Shown here piece by piece: positions 1 to 9,518 of a stretch of 64,000 nt of DNA. The notes beneath the pieces were generated by a model. It was not told where the DNA came from. It did no database searches and saw nothing but the letters and a program-made list of their open reading frames with translations. Position numbers and translations under genes: made by a program. The DNA is from CAZPNX01 sp964518765 (GTDB lineage Bacteria > Edwardsbacteria > AC1 > EtOH8). Position 1 is the stretch's first letter; each line of letters opens with the position of its first letter. The stretch covers positions 8,608 through 72,607 of the forward strand of contig CAZFJC010000016.1 of NCBI GenBank assembly GCA_964518765.1, given 5' to 3'.

Positions 1-6
1 ATATAG

Positions 7-33
7 AAGCCCTCCCCTTGGGGAGGGCTTTTT
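7..33 (+). terminator. Rho-independent terminator hairpin
   Basis: Eleven-base complementary arms (7-17 and 20-30) are followed by a run of T at 29-33 on the plus strand. It would end a plus-strand gene lying to the left of the window. The alpha-2-macroglobulin gene converges on it from the right, but on the minus strand the hairpin has no good T tract, so it would be a weaker stop in that direction. Confidence 0.75.
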
Positions 34-58
34 ATAAGTCCATATATAACTGATTGGT

Positions 59-3000
59 CTACCTGACCACCACCACCCTGTCCGGGCACCACCCGAACAC
101 CTCGGGCGTGTACATCTCCTCGGCCTTGGTCTGCGGCAGGGCGAAGGTGCCGGCGGTGACGGCTTTCACGAAATACGAGTACTCATGGTTTCCGCTCGCC
201 AGCTGGTCGGCGAACAGCAGCACCCGGTCGTCGTAGATCTCGGTGTGGTCGAACCGGCCCCACCAGCTACCCCAGGGATCGTCGCCCGAGTACTCCTGGG
301 TGCGGCCCATCTGCCTCATCTGTTCCTGGCTCTCGGTGGCGAAGGCGGTGTTGACCACCTCGAAGCCGGCTGGCAGGGGATCGTCCACCACCACGTAGTG
401 CCGCTCCTGGGTGGTGGAGACCTTGAGGGCGACCTTGTAGGTCTTGCCGGCCTCGAAGACCTTGACCAGGGTGTCGCCCTTGAAGGTGGTGATCCGCTTG
501 GAGACGGCGAAGCCCTCGTCTCGCTCCCTGACCGGAGCCAGCGGCGCATAGGTCATCCGCAGGCCGTAGTACAGCCGGCCCGGGCCCTCCTTGGCCACCT
601 CCACCGGCAGCTTCTGGCCCGGCTTGAATTCCCTCAGGGCGAACTTCTGAGAGCGGGTCTTGAGCTCCCTCCCCTTGAAGATCTCTTTTAAAATCTCCCG
701 GTTCTCCACCTTGACGGTGGCGGTGAAGTCGGGCACCTCTTTTTCGTAGGCATCGAAATAAGCGTCCAGAGCCTCGAAGACGAAGACGTTCTCTTGGGTG
801 GAACGCCAGCGGCCGCGCACCTTGCGCTCCGACATCAGCCACTTGACGATCTTCTCGGAGTTGGCGAACTGGCCCCGGGCCTCCAGCAGGGTGGAGAGCA
901 CCAAAGCCGTGGTCCGGGCGTGGCTCTGGTACCACCACCAGCCGCCCTCGTCCGAGCCCTCCTCGAAGTGCCAGGTGGTCGGCGTCACCTTGACGTTGTT
1001 CAGAAGGAACTGGGCCATCTCCTCCTGCCTGGCCGCCGCCGCCCCGGTGTGCTTGAGGGCCCGCAGCAGCATGGCCTGGCCGAAGATGGTGATCTGCTGC
1101 CTCTTCTCGTACAGCTGGTCGATGGCCTGGGTCTCCTTCTTGCCCCAGAGGGACAGCACGTAGGCGCTGTAGGCCATTACCGACAGACGCCCGTTGATGG
1201 AGTAGGGCGAGTTAAGGCGCTGGGGGGTCATCACCCATTTGAGTTTGGCCGACAGATAACCGACCGCCCGGTCCACCACGCCCTGGTCTACGCTATAGCC
1301 CTTCTGTTTTGCCCTGAAAAGACCGTAGAGCACGTAGCTGGTCAGGTAGTCGCTGGACCAGTAGCTGTCGTACCAGACGCCGAATCCGCCGTCGGTGCGC
1401 TGGAACTTGTATATGCGCTCGATCCCTGCCATGACCGTGTCGCGGAGTTTGGAACCCTTGACCGGGGCCAGCCCGAAGGCCTCGACGATGTCCTGGGCCA
1501 GGATCATGGGCATCAGCTTGGACATGGTCTGCTCGCAGCAGCCGTAGGGATAGGTGATCAGGTAGTCCAGGTTGGACTCCAGGCCCACCAGGGCGGTGGA
1601 GGCGGTGCTCACCTCCAGCCCGCCGACGTCCGGCCAGACCTTCTCCGGCACCACCAGGGTCTGGGAGGCCCGGTCGTCGGTCTGTTCGTAGAGGGCCACC
1701 GCCTCGGTCAGCTTGGGCAGACGCACCGGGACCGGGCTCTTCAACCCGTCGCTGCCGCCCGGGCAAGAGGCCGAGAAGCGGAACACCACCGGCCCCATGG
1801 AATTGGCCCGGTAGCCGAAGCGGACCTCCACCGGCTGGTTGGGTTTGACCTCGACCGTCTGCTTGTCGGCACCCAACAGCCTGATCCCCTGGGCCTTGGC
1901 CTTGACCTCCACCTGCTGGACATCGCCGGTGTTGTTGTGCACCGTCACCCCGGCATTCAGGCTGTCGCCGACGCGCACGAATCGCGGCAGGCTGGGCAGC
2001 AGCATGATGGGCTTGGAGACGGTGATGCTGTGCTCCCCGGCCCCGAACTCCGAGGTTCTGGTGTGGGCGGTGGCCATGATCTTGAAAGCGGTCAGGTTGT
2101 CGGGCAGTCGGAAGCGGGCCGTCAGCTTCCCCTCCTGATCGGTGTAGAGCGCCGAGCGGTAGAAGGGCGTGGTCTGGAAGTCGCCCCGAAACTCCGGCTC
2201 CAGCCCGCCGCCGCCGCCGCGGTTCTCTCCCTTCTCCCCGTAGTTGCGCTGGCCGATGACATGCATCCGGCTCTCGGCCGTCTCCACCGACAGCGGCCTG
2301 GGCCCATAGAAGGCGTCGAACGGGTTGGGTGTTTTAAAGTCGATCAGATTGAGCACGCCCTTGTCCACCGCCGTCAGGGTGACCTCGGCCAGGGCCGGCT
2401 GGTTCTTGAAGTCGGCGGCGGTGATGTTGACAGTGACCGAATCCCGCGGCCCGTAGGCCGGTCGGTCAGTAGTTACCTCAAGCTTTAGACGCTTGGATCC
2501 TGGATCCACCGCCAGATTGATATAGCCTATCTTGAAAGAAGGCTTGGACAGGTCGTCGCCCTCCCTGGAGTATCTCTGCTCCGAAAGCCTACCCTGCAGC
2601 AGGACCACCGAAACGTATACGTTGGGCAGGTGATCCTCGGTGATTGGGATGTCGATGACCGGAGCGCTGCCGGTGAGCTCCCGCACCAGGTGTTGGATGA
2701 CGTATTCTCGCTCCAGGGTGATTAGGGCGGTGGTCCTCTCGTAGGGCGACTTGACCATGATCCTGGCCGTCTCCCCCGGCTTCAGGATGGATTTCTCGGC
2801 GATGAGGTCGATGCGGTCGTCGTTGCGCCGCTCCCAGCCCACATAGCCGGTCCCCACCGCATAGAAATAGCTGCCGTTGTGCACGCTGTTGCCCCGGGCG
2901 TCCCGGGCCGAAAGTTTAATCAGATAGAATCCCGGCATCTGCGGAGTATAGCTGACCTCGGCCGGGTCGGGACCGATGACAGCCTGGGTGAAAAATACTG

Positions 3001-6000
3001 TGCTGTCCTTCATCTCGGAGCGCCACTCGTAGCGGCCTCCCTGCCCCGCCTGGCGCACCGAGGTCCACTGGCGTCTGACCACCTCCACCGAGACGCTCTG
3101 TCCCGGCGCCTTCGAGCCGTCCGGTTTGACGGTCAATAGCCAAAGCTTGAGGGGCTTGGCCACATCCACGAAGGTGGTGTTCTGCTTGAGCCCGATGTAG
3201 AACTCGCCCCGGTGCACCACCGCCTGCCGGCGCCCCGACAGGCTCTGGCGGCTGGGCGAGGTCACCGTGCCCTCCAGGGTCACCGCCATGGTGCTGCGGG
3301 CCGACCCCAGGTCCAGCTTGGCTGTGGCGGAAACCCTCCCCTGCTCATCCAGCTTGCCGGACTTGGATGCCAGCAGCTTCCCGTAATCTTGCCCCCCGTC
3401 CCACCACCAGTAGCCGGAGAAGGAGAAACCTTCGTGCCCCTGGGGCTCAAAATAGTAAGGGCTGCTACGCAGGGCCCAGGAGTACTCGGCCTTGGCCATG
3501 GGCGCCCCGTGAAGGTACTTTGACTCGACCGTGCCGCGGAACTCGTCCCCGGCGATGTATTCGGGAACTGCCGAGCTGGCTCTGACCTCGAACTCGGCCG
3601 GCTTGTAGGCCTCCACCCGGAAGTAATCGTAGGCCCGGAGGCGGCGGACGCTGTCGCCGGCCACGCTCACCGAATAGAGGCCGGTGGGGGCGTCGGATTT
3701 GAGCTGTAGGGTAAAGGCGAACGAGCCCCAGTCGGACAGCTTGATGCTTCTGCGGGCCAGCTCCTCATCGCGCGAGTCCTTGATGGTCAGGGTCACCGAT
3801 CGGGGGACCGGCACCTCCCATTTGCCTTTGCGTTTCTGCCTGAAGATGCCCTTGATGAAGACCTTCTCTCCGGCCTTGTACAGGCCACGCTCGGTAAAGA
3901 GATATCCCTGATACTGGACGGGCTTAGGATTCCAATCGTATGGTATACCGAATTCATAGGGCTCGATGCCCATTCCCCAGCGCGATACCAGCACCGCCCG
4001 GTCCTTGCCCTTGGCGGCTATGGCCCAAAGCCTGGGCCTGGTCCCGTAGTAGTAATCGTCCTCGTCGCCCTCAGGAGGCTCGATGCCCAACTCCCGCCAG
4101 CCCGGCCCCCGGAAGACGCCGTTCTTGTCTGTTTTCCCTTTGAAGACCACCTGGTTGTTGTCATCCCGCAGCTGGACCTCGGCCCCGGAGACAGGCTGGC
4201 CGTCCCGCAGCCGGGTGACCCACAAGAGCACGTCCTCGGGCGAGAACTTTCCGGTCAGGCCCAGATTTGTCACCTGGATGAAGCCCCGGGCCGCGTATCG
4301 CCCCACGTAGCGAAAGCCCTGGCGGTAGTCCTCCCTCTCGGGCAATCCTCCGATGTCGTAATAGACCAGACCGGTGTTGTCCGAGGAGAGCACCGGCTTC
4401 AGCTCCAGCGGCAGCCTGGTGCGTACGTTCTTCCTGACGCCCAGATTCCAATCTTCGTTGACCCCAAACCAGCCGTCGGGCAGGGCCTGGTCCATGTCGC
4501 TGTAGAACACCCATTCCTTCATCAAAAGAGGCACCACGCTGTCGACCGGCACACTGGCCAGCCGGCGTCGGACCGACTGCCAGTTCATCACCGTCACCGG
4601 AATCCTGGCCGGCAGATAGGACTCCAGCACCCCCAGGCCGGTGGGGATGTGCACCGAAGGCGGATAGGGTCCGGTGGTTATCTCGAACTCGGCGTCCCCT
4701 CCCAGGGTCTGGCCGTAGACGTCGCGCATCTTGCCCGAGATCCGGGCCTGGTAGCGGGCCTCCGGCTTGAAGATGAAGCGGAAGGAAGGTTCGTTCCCGG
4801 ACGAGGATGGGTAATACCACTCCTCGCCATAGTACTCCTCATACCAATCGTCGCTCTTGGCTCTGGGCTTCTTGACTGCCGGGCTGAATTCCAAGTTGGC
4901 CATCAGCTCCTCGTAATAGACCGGGGTGGAGAACATGAACCTAAGCCAGCCGTTGGGATCGTTGTCCGAAAGTTCGGCCCCCAGAAAGCGGAAGTTGTCG
5001 TAGGTGCGGAAACGCACCGTCGCCTCCTGGGCCAGGCCCAGGGTGCCCTGAGCCCCGGGCAGGCCTTTGGCCAGGGTCACCGATATCCACCTGTTCTGCG
5101 GAAGCCTCGACTGCCGGTCGATGTAGCCGTCGTAGGCCTTGACCAGAAGCAGCCGGTTGAGCCGGGCCAGGTTGGGTCCCGAGAGCTTCTGGCCGGCCAG
5201 GTTCTTCAATCCCTGGTTCAGCTTGACCTTGGCGAACCGCTCCTCCCGGTAGATGGACGGCCCCTTGATGATGCGGTTCAGCTCGGCGGCTACTGTTGAT
5301 TTTATCTGGTAGCTCGGCGGGTAGCGGGTGTCGTATTCCTTGAGCGCTTGCTTGGCCTTGGCCGAGAATTGGGAGGCCAGGTACTGGCTGACCGAGTCCT
5401 TGGGGTCCTTGAACAGGGACCAAAAATTATCGGTGAAGTCGTCCGGCCCCAGCTCCTGGCCCGGAGCCGAGGCCTTTTTCGGGATGACTGCCAGGATGGT
5501 TTTCTCACGGCCTTGATATCTCGGCCGCAGGTCTTGAGGCAGGGAGCGCACCTCGGCCGCCACCGGAGTCTTGCGGCCGTCGGCCTCCTCGTAACGCACC
5601 GAAATGAACCTGGCCGCCCTGGCCGTGTCCATGGGCTGGTTGAAGAACAATAGGATCAGGGGCTTGAGGTCCACATTCTCCTGGCCGTTGTAGGGCTGGG
5701 AGTTGGACAGCTGCACCCGCGGGGTCTCGAACGACCAGGCAAAGTCCTTCTCCAGCGATTGTCCGGAGAGCGACTTGGTGCCGGCCGGCACCCTGACCGC
5801 ATAGGCGGTGCCGTAGGGCAGGGTGTCCCGCGGGGTGAAGACCAAAGTGGCCGTCCCCCTCCAGCGGTACTTGCCCCGCAATGGCGGGTTGATGGCCAGG
5901 GGGCCGGTCCCTTCGCCCTCTGGCAGCTGCTCCAGCGGCACCATCGGCTGGTTGAAGCCGACTACGATCTCCTGGCACTCACGAAGATTACGGGTGGCGC

Positions 6001-6121
6001 CCGATGGTGTCTTGGTAATGACCTCGAGCTTGGTGGGTTTGGCCTGCGACCAAAGGAAAGGGGCTGAAACGGCCAGGGCCGCCAGCCAGAAGGCCGGGCG
6101 CGGGACAGAATGGATCTTCAT
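59..6121 (-). CDS. Bacterial alpha-2-macroglobulin family protein with intact thioester motif
   Basis: A 2,020-residue envelope protein related to bacterial alpha-2-macroglobulins, which trap proteases in the periplasm through a reactive thioester. The N-terminus has a short basic stretch followed by a hydrophobic segment (about residues 9-26), consistent with export. There is no clear lipobox cysteine. The thioester motif is seen at residues 1528-1531 (C-C-E-Q, matching the family pattern C-x-E-Q). It is followed by the alpha-helical thioester domain and a C-terminal receptor-binding-like domain. Length is somewhat above the 1,500-1,900 typical of bacterial members. The ATG at 6121 is preceded by a GGTGGAG Shine-Dalgarno. 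The usual partner, the bifunctional penicillin-binding protein PbpC, is not adjacent; a monofunctional transglycosylase lies 3.4 kb away. Confidence 0.9.
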   Translation of the reverse strand: MKIHSVPRPAFWLAALAVSAPFLWSQAKPTKLEVITKTPSGATRNLRECQEIVVGFNQPMVPLEQLPEGEGTGPLAINPPLRGKYRWRGTATLVFTPRDTLPYGTAYAVRVPAGTKSLSGQSLEKDFAWSFETPRVQLSNSQPYNGQENVDLKPLILLFFNQPMDTARAARFISVRYEEADGRKTPVAAEVRSLPQDLRPRYQGREKTILAVIPKKASAPGQELGPDDFTDNFWSLFKDPKDSVSQYLASQFSAKAKQALKEYDTRYPPSYQIKSTVAAELNRIIKGPSIYREERFAKVKLNQGLKNLAGQKLSGPNLARLNRLLLVKAYDGYIDRQSRLPQNRWISVTLAKGLPGAQGTLGLAQEATVRFRTYDNFRFLGAELSDNDPNGWLRFMFSTPVYYEELMANLEFSPAVKKPRAKSDDWYEEYYGEEWYYPSSSGNEPSFRFIFKPEARYQARISGKMRDVYGQTLGGDAEFEITTGPYPPSVHIPTGLGVLESYLPARIPVTVMNWQSVRRRLASVPVDSVVPLLMKEWVFYSDMDQALPDGWFGVNEDWNLGVRKNVRTRLPLELKPVLSSDNTGLVYYDIGGLPEREDYRQGFRYVGRYAARGFIQVTNLGLTGKFSPEDVLLWVTRLRDGQPVSGAEVQLRDDNNQVVFKGKTDKNGVFRGPGWRELGIEPPEGDEDDYYYGTRPRLWAIAAKGKDRAVLVSRWGMGIEPYEFGIPYDWNPKPVQYQGYLFTERGLYKAGEKVFIKGIFRQKRKGKWEVPVPRSVTLTIKDSRDEELARRSIKLSDWGSFAFTLQLKSDAPTGLYSVSVAGDSVRRLRAYDYFRVEAYKPAEFEVRASSAVPEYIAGDEFRGTVESKYLHGAPMAKAEYSWALRSSPYYFEPQGHEGFSFSGYWWWDGGQDYGKLLASKSGKLDEQGRVSATAKLDLGSARSTMAVTLEGTVTSPSRQSLSGRRQAVVHRGEFYIGLKQNTTFVDVAKPLKLWLLTVKPDGSKAPGQSVSVEVVRRQWTSVRQAGQGGRYEWRSEMKDSTVFFTQAVIGPDPAEVSYTPQMPGFYLIKLSARDARGNSVHNGSYFYAVGTGYVGWERRNDDRIDLIAEKSILKPGETARIMVKSPYERTTALITLEREYVIQHLVRELTGSAPVIDIPITEDHLPNVYVSVVLLQGRLSEQRYSREGDDLSKPSFKIGYINLAVDPGSKRLKLEVTTDRPAYGPRDSVTVNITAADFKNQPALAEVTLTAVDKGVLNLIDFKTPNPFDAFYGPRPLSVETAESRMHVIGQRNYGEKGENRGGGGGLEPEFRGDFQTTPFYRSALYTDQEGKLTARFRLPDNLTAFKIMATAHTRTSEFGAGEHSITVSKPIMLLPSLPRFVRVGDSLNAGVTVHNNTGDVQQVEVKAKAQGIRLLGADKQTVEVKPNQPVEVRFGYRANSMGPVVFRFSASCPGGSDGLKSPVPVRLPKLTEAVALYEQTDDRASQTLVVPEKVWPDVGGLEVSTASTALVGLESNLDYLITYPYGCCEQTMSKLMPMILAQDIVEAFGLAPVKGSKLRDTVMAGIERIYKFQRTDGGFGVWYDSYWSSDYLTSYVLYGLFRAKQKGYSVDQGVVDRAVGYLSAKLKWVMTPQRLNSPYSINGRLSVMAYSAYVLSLWGKKETQAIDQLYEKRQQITIFGQAMLLRALKHTGAAAARQEEMAQFLLNNVKVTPTTWHFEEGSDEGGWWWYQSHARTTALVLSTLLEARGQFANSEKIVKWLMSERKVRGRWRSTQENVFVFEALDAYFDAYEKEVPDFTATVKVENREILKEIFKGRELKTRSQKFALREFKPGQKLPVEVAKEGPGRLYYGLRMTYAPLAPVRERDEGFAVSKRITTFKGDTLVKVFEAGKTYKVALKVSTTQERHYVVVDDPLPAGFEVVNTAFATESQEQMRQMGRTQEYSGDDPWGSWWGRFDHTEIYDDRVLLFADQLASGNHEYSYFVKAVTAGTFALPQTKAEEMYTPEVFGWCPDRVVVVR

Positions 6122-6314
6122 CTCTCCACCCTAAAATTGGTTTTTGACTATCCTAATATTTCAGGAAATTACCGACAGACGTCTTTTCCGTTCATCTCGA
6201 CTTGGTTCGACGATAGGTAATTCACCCCCGGAGCAGTATTATCGAGCCTGGCCGAGATAGCCTAGGGGGTAGGTAATGGCTAACCTGGAAAGATAGGATA
6301 ATCAAAAATAGGTT

Positions 6315-6839
6315 TTACCTCTTTTTATATTCCTCAGAAAGATCCACATAATGCGCAGCGCTCTGTCGCAGCTTCTCCAAGGCCTCCTCGGGCAGCTGCC
6401 GCTTGACCTCGGCCGGCATGCCCATGGCCATGGAGCGCTCCGGTATCTGCTGGCCCTCGCGGACCAATGCCCCGGCGGCCACCACCGAGCCGGCCCCGAC
6501 CTTGGCCCCGGAGAGCACCGTGGCCCCCATGCCCACCAGGCAGTCGTCGCCTATCTTGCAGCCGTGGAGGATGGCCCCGTGGCCGACCGTCACCCGGTCG
6601 CCGATGACGGTGGCGCAGTCGCCCAGCCCCCGGTCGTTCAGGTCGACGTGGATGACCGTGTTCTCCTGGATGTTGGTCTCGGCCCCGATACGCACGTGGT
6701 TGATGTCGCCCCTGATAACCACCCCGTACCAGATGTTGGATTTGGGGCCTATCTCCACATCGCCTATTATGACCGCGGTCTCGGCCACGAAGGCCGAGGG
6801 GTGAATGGCGGGCGTTTTGCCCTTGAATGGCTTGATCAT
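6315..6839 (-). CDS. Gamma-class carbonic anhydrase family protein (left-handed beta-helix)
   Basis: Hexapeptide-repeat protein of about 174 residues, like the gamma-carbonic anhydrase/YrdA/PaaY group, which forms trimers with metal sites between subunits. Repeats of the isoleucine-patch type run through most of the chain (AVIIGDVEIG, SNIWYGVVIRGD, ENTVIHVD, TVGHGAILHGC). The histidines of VIHVD and TVGHGAILHGC are in the positions expected for the metal ligands. I place the start at the ATG at 6839, which has a GAGG Shine-Dalgarno nine bases upstream. A longer reading to 6923 would only translate what looks like an intergenic repeat. It probably follows glgA in the same transcript. Whether it hydrates CO2 cannot be told from sequence. 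Confidence 0.88.
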   Translation of the reverse strand: MIKPFKGKTPAIHPSAFVAETAVIIGDVEIGPKSNIWYGVVIRGDINHVRIGAETNIQENTVIHVDLNDRGLGDCATVIGDRVTVGHGAILHGCKIGDDCLVGMGATVLSGAKVGAGSVVAAGALVREGQQIPERSMAMGMPAEVKRQLPEEALEKLRQSAAHYVDLSEEYKKR

Positions 6840-6842
6840 AGC

Positions 6843-6918
6843 GTTAATCCTCAGACGTGCACTTACGTCATCGCGAGATGTCCCCTGCCCGCCAAGCGAA
6901 GCGATCTTGACTTTTATG
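6843..6918. repeat. Possible remnant of a dispersed intergenic repeat
   Basis: The stretch between glgA and the carbonic-anhydrase start contains TCATCGCGAGATG and, 20 bases on, GCGAAGCGATCTTGAC. Elements built from such GCGAGATG and GCGAAGCGATC words are common, short, dispersed intergenic repeats in many bacterial genomes. Only one copy of this form is seen here, so the call rests on resemblance. Confidence 0.3.
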
Positions 6919-6965
6919 GTCATGTCCTTGGGATGTACTCGCGAAGATGTTTTTTATTTTATAAG

Positions 6966-8450
6966 TTATTTAAGCTTTCCCTTGTTCTCCATCGCCCTGG
7001 CATACAGCCTCTCATATTCGGCCGCGCTGTCGTCCCAGGAGAAATGCCGGGCCATGGCCGCCTGCCGCATCTGCTTTATGTGTGCCTTTCTGTCGTACCA
7101 GGTGCTGACCGCCCAGCCCACCGTGTCGTGGACCGCCCCGGCCGTTGGCTGCCAGAACATGAAGCCGGTGCCGTCGCCCGTCCTCTCGTTGTACTGGGTC
7201 ACGGTGTCGTTCAGGCCCCCGGTAGCCCGGACGATGGGCAAGGTGCCATAGCGCAGGGAGTAGATCTGATTCAGTCCGCAGGGCTCGTAGCGCGAGGGCA
7301 TCAGGAAGAAATCGGATCCGGCCTCGATGAGGTGGGCCAGCTCGTTGCTGTAGCCGATGTGGCAGCCTATCCTCCCCCGGTAGGCCGAGGGCAGCACCCC
7401 GAAAAAGTTCTCCAGGGCTGGGTCGCCCGAGCCCAGAATGGCGAACTGGACTATCATGTTGCCGACGATGCGCTCTATGGATTGAGCCAATAGGTCCAGG
7501 CCCTTCTGGTGGGCGAAACGGGAGATGACGCCCACCACCGGCACCTCGACCCGGCGCTCCAGGCCCATCCGCCTCTGCAGCTCATCCTTGCAGATCAGCT
7601 TGCCTGAAAGATCCAAGGGGCTGAATTTGGCCGGAATGAAGCGGTCCACCCTGGGATCCCATTCCCCGTAATCCACGCCGTTGAGGATACCTACGTAGTC
7701 CCCCCCTCGGTCGCTGAGATAGGGAGCCAAGCCGAAGCCTCCCTCGGGGGTCCGGGTCTCGTAGGCGTAGCCCGGGCTGACCGTGTTCAGGGCGTCGGCG
7801 AAGTGGATACCTCCTTTGAGAAAATTGACCCGGCCGTGGTCTTCGAACTTGTCGGAGGTGAAATTAGCCTCCTGCAGGCCGATATAGTCGTAATGACTTT
7901 TGGGGTAGACACCCTGGTAGGCCAGGTTATGGATGGTGAGGACACTGGCTGCCCGGCCGAGCATCTTATCGTTCCAGTGCCAGATCTTTAGGTAGGCCGG
8001 GGCCAGGGCCGTCTGCCAGTCGTGGCAGTGGACCACATCCGGCGCGAAACCCTTGTCGATGCAGAGCTGAAGGGCGGCCCGGGTCAGGAAGGCGAAACGG
8101 CGAGGGTTATCGCTGTAGTCATTGTATTCTGCATCGTGGTAGAGCCCCTCCCGGCCGAAGTAGCGGCTGAAGTCGATGAAGTGGACCGGCAGTCCGTCCT
8201 CCAGCCAGGCCCGTTCCACGGCGCACCACTCCTCCTTGTTGCCCATCCACACCCCCATGGGGCGGTGGAAGGGCTGAAGGCCGTGCCTGCGGGCGTCGAT
8301 GGCCGAGTATTTGGGGATGGCCACCCAAACCTGATGCCCCAATCTTTTAAGTGCCTTGGGCAGCGAGCCCACCACGTCGGCCAGTCCGCCGGTCTTGCAG
8401 TAAGGAACGCACTCCGAGGCGATCATCAGGATATTGAGCTTTCGTTCCAT
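6966..8450 (-). CDS. glgA: Glycogen/starch synthase, GT5 family
   Basis: ADP-glucose-dependent alpha-1,4-glucan synthase of 494 residues, normal length for GlgA. It adds glucosyl units to growing glycogen in the cytoplasm. The N-terminal Rossmann half carries the ADP-glucose-binding KTGGLADVVGSLPKAL motif near residue 20. The C-terminal half has the conserved SRYEPCGLNQIYSLRYG motif and the following ATGGLNDTV loop. The start codon region overlaps the end of the preceding hypothetical gene by 25 bases, so the two are probably co-transcribed. No other glycogen gene is in the window. Confident assignment. Confidence 0.96.
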   Translation of the reverse strand: MERKLNILMIASECVPYCKTGGLADVVGSLPKALKRLGHQVWVAIPKYSAIDARRHGLQPFHRPMGVWMGNKEEWCAVERAWLEDGLPVHFIDFSRYFGREGLYHDAEYNDYSDNPRRFAFLTRAALQLCIDKGFAPDVVHCHDWQTALAPAYLKIWHWNDKMLGRAASVLTIHNLAYQGVYPKSHYDYIGLQEANFTSDKFEDHGRVNFLKGGIHFADALNTVSPGYAYETRTPEGGFGLAPYLSDRGGDYVGILNGVDYGEWDPRVDRFIPAKFSPLDLSGKLICKDELQRRMGLERRVEVPVVGVISRFAHQKGLDLLAQSIERIVGNMIVQFAILGSGDPALENFFGVLPSAYRGRIGCHIGYSNELAHLIEAGSDFFLMPSRYEPCGLNQIYSLRYGTLPIVRATGGLNDTVTQYNERTGDGTGFMFWQPTAGAVHDTVGWAVSTWYDRKAHIKQMRQAAMARHFSWDDSAAEYERLYARAMENKGKLK

Positions 8451-8902
8451 GCTTCTTCATTCTTTTTAATAATGGTTAGGTTGTCTAATCCGTTATCCTC
8501 GAACTCTTTGCTGTATTTCTCCAACAATGGTGACAATATTTCGTACCTATGTCTTGCATCCATTTGTTGCCATTCTTCTTCGTCCACCATTTCAGCCAAC
8601 TCACGAGACGCAAATCTTTCTGTAAGCTCGTCCCAGAACACCTCCTCGTCGTACTCCTCAATTACGGCGCTCAAGTTCTCGTACATATTATCCGTGAATA
8701 GATATCTTTTTTCCCTTTCGTCATATGCAACCATATCGTCCATATCTGCCTGCTGGTTGAAGGAAAGTATGCGCTGGCAAACATCGTCGTACCTCTTGTC
8801 CGCTCCCTCGGAATGACCTTGGGCAATGTAGTGCCCTGGAAATACCAGGTCCATTAGGTCCCTGTATTGATGGACATTGAGCCGTATATTGATGAATCTC
8901 AT
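8426..8902 (-). CDS. Hypothetical acidic protein in AT-rich segment
   Basis: A 158-residue, strongly acidic protein that I do not recognise. The ATG at 8902 has an excellent GGAGGTGA Shine-Dalgarno seven bases upstream, and the frame overlaps glgA by 25 bases, so it is probably translated. There is no signal peptide or membrane segment. Acidic runs (residues about 82-96 and 105-115) alternate with predicted helices. Its base composition is clearly more AT-rich than the flanking HD-domain and glgA genes, which suggests a later arrival in this operon. Possible roles (an inhibitor or antitoxin-like partner, or a structural protein) are guesses only. Confidence 0.75.
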   Translation of the reverse strand: MRFINIRLNVHQYRDLMDLVFPGHYIAQGHSEGADKRYDDVCQRILSFNQQADMDDMVAYDEREKRYLFTDNMYENLSAVIEEYDEEVFWDELTERFASRELAEMVDEEEWQQMDARHRYEILSPLLEKYSKEFEDNGLDNLTIIKKNEEAWNESSIS

Positions 8903-8920
8903 TGCTACTCACCTCCGCTG

Positions 8921-9466
8921 TCATAATGCTAATTTCTCCGCTATCCCCTGCATGGCCCTCAGGCATATTCCCATGAACTCCTCCAGCTCCAGCCCCAACC
9001 GGGAGCAGGTCTGGATCTGCTCCCGGTTGGCCCCGGCCGCGAACCGCTTCTCCTTGAAGCGCTTCATGACGAAGGCCATGTCCACTCCCGAAAGCTTCTT
9101 GGAGGGATGCATCAGGGCCGCGGCCACTAAAAGTCCGGTAGTGGGATCCACCGCGTATAGCGCCTGGTCCATCCTCGAGACCGCCTCCACTTGGCCTGGA
9201 TGCGCCAGGATGGCGTGGAGGATCTCCTCGGACAATCCCCAATCCCTAAGCATCTCCACCGTCTTTTTTCCGTGCTGCGAGAAATCCTGCGTCGTCTGGT
9301 CGTAATCCAGGTCGTGCAGCAGCCCGGCCAGCCCCCAGGCCTCGGCGTCCTCGCTGAAATGCTCCGCCAGTGCCCGCATGCAGGCCTCGCAGGCCAGCAT
9401 GTGCTTGCGCAGGTTGGCGTTGGGGATGGTGCGTTCCATCAAGACTTTGGCTTCGTCTCTTTCCAT
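8921..9466 (-). CDS. HD-domain phosphohydrolase family protein
   Basis: A 181-residue protein of the HDIG/HDOD-like superfamily of metal-dependent phosphohydrolases. The signature H51-D52 lies in GLLHDLDYD, with a further conserved histidine in the SQHGKKTVEML stretch and another in HAILAHPG. Members with this arrangement hydrolyse nucleotides or act as small regulatory enzymes; the substrate is not evident. It is the first gene of a minus-strand run leading through the hypothetical gene to glgA and the carbonic anhydrase, and is divergent from mtgA with only 52 bases between the two starts. No strong Shine-Dalgarno is seen before its ATG. Confidence 0.85.
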   Translation of the reverse strand: MERDEAKVLMERTIPNANLRKHMLACEACMRALAEHFSEDAEAWGLAGLLHDLDYDQTTQDFSQHGKKTVEMLRDWGLSEEILHAILAHPGQVEAVSRMDQALYAVDPTTGLLVAAALMHPSKKLSGVDMAFVMKRFKEKRFAAGANREQIQTCSRLGLELEEFMGICLRAMQGIAEKLAL

Positions 9467-9482
9467 ATAGTCAATTCTCGGG

Positions 9483-9512
9483 TTGACAGTTAATCGTGAT
9501 TTTTCGGATAAT
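9483..9512 (+). promoter_or_regulatory. Sigma-70-type promoter of mtgA, probable leaderless start
   Basis: TTGACA (9483-9488), an 18-base spacer and GATAAT (9507-9512). Only six bases separate the -10 box from the mtgA ATG, so the predicted first transcribed base coincides with the A of the start codon. No Shine-Dalgarno is possible with this spacing, which implies a leaderless mRNA. Confidence 0.65.
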
Positions 9513-9518
9513 TAGTAT

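Noticed and set aside
794..2488. 564-residue ORF opposite the alpha-2-macroglobulin gene
   Set aside because: It is a shadow of the real gene on the other strand, with a biased, repetitive composition (H, G, R, Q) and no recognisable domain.
6840..6923. Longer start for the carbonic anhydrase (202 residues)
   Set aside because: The extra 28 residues translate repeat-like intergenic sequence and lack the Shine-Dalgarno that precedes the ATG at 6839.
6351..7493. 380-residue ORF opposite carbonic anhydrase and glgA
   Set aside because: Antisense shadow; the minus-strand genes are recognised families with good starts.
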